In this document: positions 22,654 through 32,029 of the stretch, one piece after another
Layout: the number at the start of each line of letters is the position of its first letter
Numbering within the stretch: the first letter of the stretch is position 1
NCBI GenBank assembly: GCA_951394405.1
Contig: OX596339.1
Location: 3,596,001-3,660,000, forward strand
Source of the DNA: Coprinellus micaceus
Lineage: Eukaryota; Basidiomycota; Agaricomycetes; Agaricales; Psathyrellaceae
DNA length: 64,000 bases
Direction of reading: 5' to 3'
Made by a program: the position numbers and the translations under genes
The notes under the pieces: generated by a model
Seen by the model: only the letters and a program-made list of their open reading frames with translations
Told to the model about the DNA's origin: nothing
Database searches by the model: none

Positions 22654-25600
22654 GATGCTAGGTTGTCATCCTCGTCGCGCAGAAAGCCCAAGGGCAGGAA
22701 CGCGGTTCCGGTATGAGTCTTCCTGCATGTCAACTTCGGCAACCCCGACCTCAATACTTCGCCACTCGTTTCTGGTTACATATTTCCCTCCTCCGTCGCC
22801 TATTATTCAGATATATCAGACCCTTTTTGACAGCCGTCTCCCTCTAACGCGTTACATTCCCTTAGCCGTTTGTGGCCTCCCCATTACAACTTGCGTGCAT
22901 ACCTATATATCGGCCTGAGAAAGCCTCCCTACTTGCTCCCCACTCTGTTAAGCAGCCTAAACTGTGGCTCTGGATCCCAATTCCATTCTCCTATCATTAT
23001 GTCCCTGCTTTCCATGATGTGTGCACCTATGCTCTCATTTTCCCGTGACCTCGCATGCAGGTCGAAGTTGTGAACCAGACCCGGCAAAAACCAACGAATA
23101 GGGCCTTGAAGTACGCCATTGATGGTCTGAAGTGACTTCTCGCAAGGCGACAAAGGGCTCACGCTACCGAGGATACAAACGGAGGGTGCTGAACGGAGGA
23201 CCAGTAGGGCCCGCAACATTTATTCATCGTCCGACACAGCTCAATAGCACAGGCCCCACACCTCCGCAATTCTTGTCGCACCTCATGGTGTGGGGCCTTG
23301 GGTGCCCGGGAGTCGTCCCTCCGATTTCCGAGATCATATTATAGAGGAACCCCGATGGTTATATACCCCCTCCTTAGCCCGCTTTCGCCCTAGTTCACCC
23401 CTAGACTCCGTAGATTCCGCTCAAACCCAGTGTCCCTTGGCAACAGCATTCCCCTCGGATCGGATCTCACAGTCAAAAATGGTACTCTGCATCCACAAGC
23501 CATACACACTAGCTGCCAAGTGCTCCGTTAGCCAGTATTTGTGGGTACCACGTAGGGGTCGCTCTGGTCGATGCAAGTGCGACGGAGGGAAGTGAAGGGG
23601 GTCTGTGTTTCCTGGGGTCTGGTGTAGCAGATCATGGCGTGAATATTCATCGTTCAGCGCATCTCGTCGCTATTGATACGGACGTCGATGGCATAGGCGC
23701 CTAAGGCGGGCTGGAGTAAGCAGTCTGAGCAAACGCCGGTACGTAGAAGGTGAGGATATCAATATCCAGGCCGCAAAGGATATCGAAGACGAGCAGGGAC
23801 AGATAAGGACCTCTGGTGAGACACAGAAGGGACCCGAAGCCAAGGATGAAAGAATAGATGACGACGCGCTGTTTCAACGCGGGAGAGGCAAGACCAGAGA
23901 GTGGGTTCGAAGAGCGTCAGGATATCGTCGTGGACCCAAAGGAGGAGGATCCGGAGTGGGCACCAGTCTAATAGTGTTGGTGTGAGACCAGAAAACACTG
24001 GGTAGGGAAAAGGGCGGAAGCGGTGTGGGGAACTCTGAGCGTGCTATCAAAAGGCGCCATGGGTAGATGTACTCGAGGAAAGGGGCATTTTATACGGCGC
24101 ATGCATACCTGCATTGAACGTTGTGAGTCGTGAGTCACTCAAGGTCGTTTGGAGCTGCGAAAATTGCCTTGTCAGCAGTACCAATCGTACATATCACTGT
24201 GCGGCACTGTGCTCACGCCGATGGTGGGGTAAGATTACCCTTGTGGTCGTGAGCGTTTGGTCTCTTTCCACTGCGCGGAGGGCTGCACCGGATGGAATCA
24301 GGCAACTGGAGTCTAGAGGGCGGCGGGAAGGGATGATGGGGTGGGATTCGAGCGATATAAGAGCGAGACAACGTGGATTATCATGAGAAGCAGGGGTGAG
24401 AGGCAGCCGGAAGGAGTCGAGGGGCTGGGGGCGAGATGCAAGGTAGACGCGTCAGAGTGGCCTCCATTTCAGTACCGCGAGATCCAGAAATCCGAAGAGA
24501 TAACGAGATTACAAGGAACAAATCGAGGTGTTCTTGAACTTGAAGATGTACAACCTGGTGAGGCCATGGAAGAGGGAAGAAGGAGCGCGGGGATTCGTGT
24601 TCAGTGATTGTGCCCTCCGCCCGGATCACCGGATTCGGGGCTGGGCTGGGGCCGGACCTGAAGCAGTTTTCGACATCGAATGCGATGAGACGTGTTTCTG
24701 GGACTCTGCGACGCGTCTATCCAACCTTGTATACGATTTAAACTTGAAAAGGTTACCTAGCGCGTGGATTCGACCGATATCACCTCAGCGTCAATCTCGG
24801 CGCCACTGTTGGTGCCCCGTTTCCACGTTGCGGCGATAAGTGATGCCAAGGGCTTGCTCCTAACCATCATCCTCAAACCATCCTCGTCTACAGTCACCAG
24901 CGCAACCCAGGAATACCGGCTCCAGGCAGCGTCTCTTTGAATAGTAGCCTTTAGCGGACAGACGAACACCGTGCGAGATGTGTCGAAACAGCCGTGGAAG
25001 TTCGTTCCTGGATGAATTGGATGGGGAGGAGTGGAGATAAATGTCCTTGCTCCTGAGTCGCGATCGAGACCATTCTCTACTCGACGTGTAAGCCTCGGTG
25101 ACAAGAGGGCCTACATTAAGACTTCTGTCTTTCAACCTTCGTCTCGCCCGCACGACGCTCGTCAAGGCTTCTCCCGCAAAACTTCAAAACCCTCCCTATT
25201 GCGACACCTTGTGACAACCCCGTGAAGGATCGGCGTGCGCAGGGCGAAGGGAGAGGTTTTTGGGGCCGATATAAGGCGCCGGATGTGCATCACCTTATCA
25301 GCATTCGGAATATGAACACTACGGGGAGGATGAGCCGTCGCAGCACGATCATCTAGAATGGTATGTTTCACTTGATCCATACTTGCTCGCGTCTCTGACC
25401 ACGTCTATCCCCTTTCCATGTAGCCTTCTCATATCCCTGGCACCAATTCTCCTATCCTCGGTCCTAGCCTCACAACCCACTCACATCTCCAAGCTCCGGC
25501 CTCCAAACCCACAACTTTCGATGCCTCTCGACCGCCTTCGCTCATAACCTCTATCCATCTACGTTTCCCGCAAGGATGATTCGTCGTCGAAGAACACTGT

Positions 25601-25950
25601 TCTTCAAGATGCATTACGACCCCAAACCCCTCGCTTTCCACCTCATCCATTGCCGTGGCTCGTCCACTGACAGCTTCATAAACGCTATGGCGAACACCGA
25701 ATCCATTACCAACTGCGCCCTTATGCCGAGCTCCCTGCGAGGAGCCCTTTAATCGTCCACAGGCTATCTCAACCCGACCACGACGCCAAACGCCCCTCCT
25801 CGGCCTACGTTTCGACCCTCCTGGATGGTTGGAGGGGCCACCGCCGCGGCAAGACATACTCCCATCGTCGACGACCCACCAGCAAAGTCGAAGGGCGACT
25901 CGATGCCGACGGACATCCGCCCCTAGGCCGGCTGTGAGGTTCGGTGCGTT
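22654..25950. other. right-arm segment downstream of NLR-D, no confident gene
   Basis: Mirror of 2681-5310, with the same conserved short ORFs in inverted orientation (25380-25162, 25104-24757). Two segments absent from the left arm are inserted here. I see no terminal repeats or target duplications at their edges by eye. No known domain is encoded. Confidence 0.45.
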
Positions 25951-25955
25951 TGTTC

Positions 25956-27532
25956 GGGTAGAGTGAATGGTACGTTTGAAGTTCGGTCTGTGCAGTTGCT
26001 ATGTATGTATCGGTCGCTCTGACACGCTTCTTCTCTCCCTAGACTTCTACTTCGGCCCGAGAGCATATCCCGCCCATTACAACCCTCAACAACACGCTTC
26101 GCTTTCCCCAGTCACTTCCGAACATCCCCGTTTCCACCCCATCCTGTTTACTCAGGACGCCGAAGACGTGCCGCAACTCTCAAACTTTGAAACCTGCGCT
26201 GACCCCCTCACCCAGCCAACCCCCTCAGCTGGGGTCCGGATCACCCTTCTGCTCCGCTACGACTACAAGCACGACGGCCTTGGATGACGATGAGGGTGAT
26301 TGGCGAGCTCGATAGGTAGAAGAACCATATTCGAGGATATACGCCACCATTCCTGCCCGAACCAACTAATATTCCTCGTCTGTTTCATCGTTCTTGTGAT
26401 GCACACGCCGACCTCATTAGGCTCTACTTACTACCTGCTCCAACGGAGAAAGCGGTTCAGACGGTATTCGAAGGTCGCATTACGGTTCAGTGCCCTCAGC
26501 AATTCATGCGTGCTCAAGTCGCATACATGGGGGACGAGATATCCGGAACCATATCGTCCTGTATGTCCATTCTGTTCGCCCTATATTCAACGTGTGGACC
26601 ACACCGACTCATTTAATCGCAGGTAGCCTGGCCTGGCCACGATCTTATCGAACGAGGTTTATTTGAGCCAAGCTCGCCTCCTTAACCCTAAGGTCGTCGC
26701 CATGTTGGGCAGCGACCCCTTCCAGCCATCCATTATCGCCCAGTTCGTCTTCGACATCGAAGCATAGCCCTCGAAGTACGATATCAACATGACAACCCAC
26801 GTCTGGCGTATCAAAGGTACCGACTACCTGGGATGTTCAGTCTTCGCGATGTGCCCACGGGACCGTACGTCGAGATCCGTCTTCTTCATGGCTGTGTAAA
26901 CCTGACCGAGACCATGGGATGTGATAGAGCGGGTAGTTGGGACGAGTTGTGGGACGGAGGCTGCGTAAAGGTGGGTACATGCCATTGTCCCTCATTCGTA
27001 CTTCATCGAGGAACGTCACCAACATCGTTCGATTTAGGCTTAAAGTGGGAATACACGCCGGAAACGTAAAAACGGCGGGTTCCCTTGACTTTGGCGTGTT
27101 GTTGAGGCGAGGGCTTCGCTCTTTCTTTACAGGCGACCGGTGGAATTCTGGTTGCCTGGCGTTCTCGAACTAGCAGTTCGCTGTTAGTCCGCGGGTTTGG
27201 GGTCAAGGCTTCAGCGATCGCTGTAGAACTGTCGGCGCAGTTCGCTCGAATAATTTTACTTTCTAAGATTTATTTATTTATTCACGCCGCACTTCCCGAT
27301 CATCTCTGTCCTCTGTCTGAAGTTGGGATGGGATAATCAAGTTGGCGTTGGTGCAGGAATCGTAGGGATGGGCGCATGTATTCTGCCTCCCTATGGACAT
27401 CGCGTAGAGCATTCTTCCAATAAAAGCATCAGACCACACAAGGTGCGAACCACAACCCCGAACCTTCCTTCTATCGACCTTCAACCCGACGTCGGACTGC
27501 CTTGAACACGATTCCTCGTCGCACAGCCAAAG
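25956..27532 (+). pseudogene. decayed coding remnants of unknown family
   Basis: Plus-strand pieces read like protein but are separated by stops and frame changes. Examples are a stretch around 26440-26560 (QFMRAQVAYMGDEISGT), another around 26640-26775 (PGHDLIERGLFEPSSPP, then LGSDPFQPSIIAQFVFD ending in a stop), and MTTHVWRIKGTDYLG at about 26790-26830. A possible intron at about 26562-26623 does not restore the frame. I do not recognise the family. A short AT-rich TTTATTTATTTATT run lies near 27270. Confidence 0.3.
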
Positions 27533-27533
27533 G

Positions 27534-27553
27534 ATAAGCGCCCAGCTTAGTCA
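27534..27553 (+). promoter_or_regulatory. shared NLR upstream element (copy E)
   Basis: ATAAGCGCCCAGCTTAGTCA ends 86 bp before the NLR-E start codon. NLR-E is outside the inverted duplication, so the conservation is not explained by that event. Confidence 0.6.
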
Positions 27554-27639
27554 GCGCCTTCGGCGTGGCACGTGCCGAATGAAGGCAGTTCCCGTGGCGT
27601 TGGCAGGTCTGCTCTTTGCCCTCCACCACCATCCCGGCT

Positions 27640-29793
27640 ATGTCTATGATCCCCTCCAACGTTAGCATTGGGACGGTCGACCTCGTCACTGCCGCCGGAA
27701 ACTACAACCAATACGGGACGACGTCGAACGTGGTCAACATCAACGGTGAGCGTTTGCAGAGTTGGGGATGAGCACACGGAGATCGATGAACTGACCATTA
27801 GTCTTCACGAAGATGGGCGCCATTACAATATTGAGGTCAAAGCTGGTGGGCACAGTGGAGTGGACCTCGCCGCCGCCCTGGACAGTGAGTGGAACATATT
27901 TCAGCGACGGTCGCTCAAGTTCACCTTGGATCCCAGAGCTCAACGCCCGCATTGCCGCTGGTTGCATGCACAACTCCGCTGCACGTGTCGACGCACCCAA
28001 GTGCCACGAAGACACGCGGAAGGCCGTACAGGACGACATCTTCAGCTGGATGTCGCATGGCACCGCCGACGAAGTCCTGTGGTTGACGGGGCCGGCAGGG
28101 GCGGGGAAATCAGCAATTATGGGCACAGTCTGTGACAGGCTGAAGGAGAGCGGGCAGCTTGCTGCAACCTTCTTCTTTGCCGCGTATCTGGGAAGGACGA
28201 CCAAACAGTACTTCGTCACGACGCTCGCATATCAACTCCAGCGACACCCCCACGTCAGGGAGCGTATCTCGGAGGCGATGTTGGCTGCCATTTGTTACGA
28301 TCCTGCAGTCTTCCAGATGAGCTTGAAGGAACAGGTGGAGATCCTCATTCTGCAGCCTCTCCGTTCTTCCCGTAGCCTGAAGACCTCCAACTCGGCCTTG
28401 CGTATGGCCATCGTCATCGACGGAGTGGATGAATGTGGGGAAGCCACATACGGCAGCTCTGGTCGGTCAAGGCAGGACGACCAAATCGAAGTACTCTCCG
28501 TCCTGCTACAGGCGAACCGGGACCCCTCATTTCCTTTCCGTGTCATTGTCGCCAGCCGTCCCGAGACCTGGATTCGTTCATACTTCACCGACATCGCTCA
28601 GTGGAGGATTAACGAAATATTCCTCGACGCCAAGTACAGCCCCGACAAGGACATTCGCCTCTTCCTCAAATCCAAATTCACCGAGCTTTGTCGTCGGTAT
28701 GGCCTGGACTCTTCGACGTGGCCTACCCCTGAGGACCTCGAAATACTGGTCATGAATGCATCCGGCCAGTTCATCTACGCCGCAACCGTCATTCGTTGGA
28801 TCGACACGCCTGGAACGTCTCCGCAGTCACAACTCCAGATCGTTTTGAAGATCAAATCGCAGGATTCATCAAGCCCATTTAGCCTTTTGGATGCACTCTA
28901 TACTTCGATCCTGCGATCAAGCCCCAGCCCCGAGACTACCGTGCTCTGGTTGAAGGCCATCCGACTCGTCACAGAGTTTGTGTATCACATCCCTTCTGCC
29001 TGGACTGTCGATCGGTTATTCGAGTCCAATCCGGGACAAGCACGGATGCATCTCGGGATCCCGTCATTGGTTCATATTCCGGTAGGGGACCCTGATGGCA
29101 GGACAATTGATGTGTCGCGCTATGAGGTGGATCTCAAGGTTTCGCCGTCGCTGATCCCCAATGTCGGCTGGAATGCCGGGTACGCCTTCTACCACAAGTC
29201 ATTCCTCGACTACCTCAACGACCGTTTGCGATCTGGGGCCGCCTTTCCTGGTATCGACCAGGGCAAGGCCGAGCAGTGGTTAAGGGATCGCTTCACTCAA
29301 ACCCTCAAATGTTGAGTGCATGGTACTTTTACTACTTTGCCCTTCCAGCTAAAGCTACGTGCATAGGCGGTGGTCCTGAAGTCCCGATAGATCCTGCATT
29401 CCTATTGGTCTTCAAAAGGTGCCTTCTTGACCTTCTCCCTTCTGTTATAAGCAGTGTCGGCTTGGACACCAGTGACGCGTTCGCCGGCGTCCAGCCAAGT
29501 GAATGGCTTGCTGTGCACAAAACGGTCCCATCCACGCATGCTAGTCTCGATAAAACGAACGTACGATGGGCGTTCCGCTCCGTCCACAAAAGGGTGAGTC
29601 TTCTGGAAGACCACGTTGTCATAATACCAGCGTGCTGATGACAGTTCAGTGCCGCTTCTATCGCCCATGCAGTAAGGGTTGCAAGGAATGGAGGAAAGCA
29701 ATCTCGAACCTTCCGAGCGACGAATGGAATGATGGAGACTGGAGCTCTCACAACCTCCTCCTTGATAGGTTCTGCATTAAACGTCTTGAATGA
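27640..29793 (+). CDS. NLR-E: NACHT NTPase with Cys-rich C-terminus
   Basis: Five exons: 27640-27745, 27813-27884, 27937-29310, 29367-29593 and 29650-29793, giving 640 residues. The leader (MSMIPSNVSIGTVDLVTAAG...) is of the NLR-A subtype, and exon 2 is exactly 72 nt in both. NTPase motifs are GPAGAGKS (K117), MAIVIDGVDECG and FRVIVASRPETWIR. The donor of intron 3 is the weaker gttgag. The end is CRFYRPCSKGCKEWRKAI then LLLDRFCIKRLE. It is complete with no internal stops, so it is probably functional. The role is inferred as an NLR-type sensor NTPase. Confidence 0.87.
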
Positions 29794-30440
29794 GGCTGGG
29801 CCACAGGTTCAGGTGGAATCGCCGATAGTTCCCCGATGCAGGCCCTCATGTCCCATTTATCCTACCCGGGATTCATTCAGTCGATTACACATCTACGATA
29901 TACTCAAATTAAATAGTGCATCTCGTCGTACTAGTACCGACTGGCCCCGGTTCGAACCGTACACCTCGTTTTTCCCAATGTGTCTTCGCCCTCTCTGTAC
30001 AGTAGTACTATGCATTGGTCCTGTTCCCGTTCGTGCACACATCCATATTTCTCTCGTCCCACGACGCAACCACCTAGGACGTGAACAAACGGTTATGAAC
30101 GGTGGCGGGAGGTGTCCTAGCACCGTGGCTACCCGACAACGTGTGCCAGTCTATTCGACTCACCGAAAGTTACTCGGCGAGTACAGCGATTTGAAAGCCT
30201 CAGAATGTTGGGTAGTAACAAACCCATAGATGTGAGGTCATTATTCAACGAGAATGCTCGCCTGAATGGCAGGCTGCGCCACAGGCACAGGACGGTACAA
30301 TGTGACTAAGCGTTCCGAAATGCAGAATCATTATCCTGCTCGTGTCTGCAACTCAACCCTTGCTCCCGCTCCCTCCACCCCGCACCATCCACCGTGCTAG
30401 ACGCTCCTCGTCTATGCGGGCTCTCATATGCAAAGAAACG
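29794..30440. other. intergenic after NLR-E
   Basis: No gene is supported. A GGTTCGAACC sequence near 29950 resembles a tRNA B-box, but no cloverleaf can be built around it. Confidence 0.45.
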
Positions 30441-31655
30441 CGATTAGAATGAGGGGAGACAGGGCCGTCAGTCTCTCCTCTTGGGATGGTATCGCTGTTG
30501 CTGTGACGCTTCGATCGCCAGATTTCGTCGCGCCCTCCTGGATGCTCCTCTCTGGGTGTGGTCGCGAATATCATGGAGCAGATTCACCCACACTCTATCT
30601 CGCCCTGCATCAGACGTCCTATTCCGATGCGTCCTCTCACATGCAAAGATACATGATTATAATGGGGAGAGGCAGGGCCGTCGGTCTCTCCTCTTGGGAC
30701 GGTATCGCCGCTGTGAAGCTCCCGTCGCTAGGCTTTGGCGTATTCTCCTGGATGTTCCTCCCTAGGCGTGGTCATGAATATTGGGTAGCAGGTTCGTCCT
30801 CATCTTCACTCGCTCGGTCGCTCCCCCTTTGCATCCGCCGCCATCCACTGCACCAGCCACCCCACAACAATGCGATACACACCTGATTAGAATGAGGAGC
30901 GGCAGGGCCATTGGCCCCTCTTCTTGGGACGGTGTCGCTACGCTGTGAAGCTCCAATTGCCATGGTTCGCCGTACTCTCCCGGATGATTCACGCTAAGCG
31001 TAGTCGCGAAACTCGCTGAGGGGGTGGCTCTCATCCTATCTCGCCCTTGAACAGACGTCCCTACTTGATACAGCCTCTCACACTCACAGATACCTGATTA
31101 GAATGGGGAGAGATAGGGCCGTCGGTCTCTTCCCTTGGGATGGTATCGCCACGCTGTGAAGCTCAGTCTCGAGGTTTCGCCATGCGTTCCAGGTATTCCT
31201 GCTTGACCGTGGTCGTCAGACTGCCTTGTTGAAGCACTTTTCTCCCTGCCTCTGACTTAGAGCATTCTCCCACCCCCTGGATACACATGACCCGCTTCAA
31301 TTGAGCCTCTAGTATACAAAGGAGCCTGGTTAGAATGAGGGGGGGGCAGGGCCGTCGGCCTCTCGTCTTGGGATGGCATCTCTGCGTTGCGAAGCTTTAA
31401 TCTACGGGCTCCACCTTGTTCTCCTCGGCGGTCGCCACTTGGCTTACAGAGACATTCTTGGGACGATGTTCTTCCACATTTTTCTTCTCTTCTACCTCTC
31501 CCTGTGCTTCTACTACCACCCACAGTGCCTTGCCGATGCGGCCACTCGCATACGGGGATGCCTGATTACGATGAGGGGAGACAGGGCCGTCGGTCTCCCT
31601 CTTCGGACGGCATCTCCACATGTGAAGCTCGAATATTAAGGCAGGGTTTATCACG
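30440..31655 (+). repeat. satellite-like tandem array, six degenerate units of about 211-235 bp
   Basis: A block containing GATTAGAATGAGGGGAGAC, then AGGGCCGTCGGTCTCTCCTC and a TTGGGA(C/T)GGTAT stretch, recurs with its AGGGCC core near 30461, 30674, 30904, 31115, 31348 and 31583. The spacing is 213, 230, 211, 233 and 235. Each core can fold into a hairpin with a stem of about 10 bp (GAGGGGAGAC against GTCTCTCCTC) and a loop of about 10 nt. Sequence between cores also aligns (TCTCCTGGATG, then a GGTCGCGAATAT-like tract). No long ORF is kept through the units. Confidence 0.75.
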
Positions 31656-32029
31656 TCTGAATTGGATGTCCCGCAATAGCGTTGAAAGGAAACAGAGCCG
31701 CTCTCAAGTCTCCAGTGTACGGTGATCTTCCTCTATGTCCCTTGATTCTTGGGTACGAAAGTTCTTTGCAGTGGGGCCACGGCCTAGGTGTCCTTTGGCA
31801 CACTTACTTCGTGTCCTCCACCTCAGGATTCTGGACTAGACTGCTAGGGAATGACGCATCAAAGCGCTTGAGGGGCATGGCAACTTTCGCGAATGTTCGA
31901 CGGCCCGGTCGTGTGTAGACATGTATGTGCATGTGGGCGCTCTTTCACACAATTCCAGGTGTTGAAAGTTTGTGCGCCGCTCTAGTGCTTAGCAACCACC
32001 CCCATTCCTTACCATCTACTACCACCACC
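31656..32029. other. promoter region of NLR-F
   Basis: No coding sequence is supported. It ends in the ACC-rich leader (CCATCTACTACCACCACC) seen before the other NLR start codons. A degenerate form of the shared element (GTGCTTAGCAACC near 31987) replaces the full one. Confidence 0.4.

Larger units (their letters stand above)
20367..25955. repeat. inverted segmental duplication, right arm
   Basis: Counterpart of 2680-7657 in reverse orientation. It carries NLR-D and its 3' flank. It is about 600 bp longer than the left arm because of two extra segments at about 23079-23465 and 23511-23727, after which the alignment resumes. The far boundary lies at about 25950, where the left arm passes into the CHAT remnant. 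Confidence 0.85.

Noticed and set aside
30428..30886. 152-codon ORF inside the satellite array as a gene
   Set aside because: It spans two repeat units, and the same frame is not kept in the other units. Its sequence is simply a reading of the repeat.
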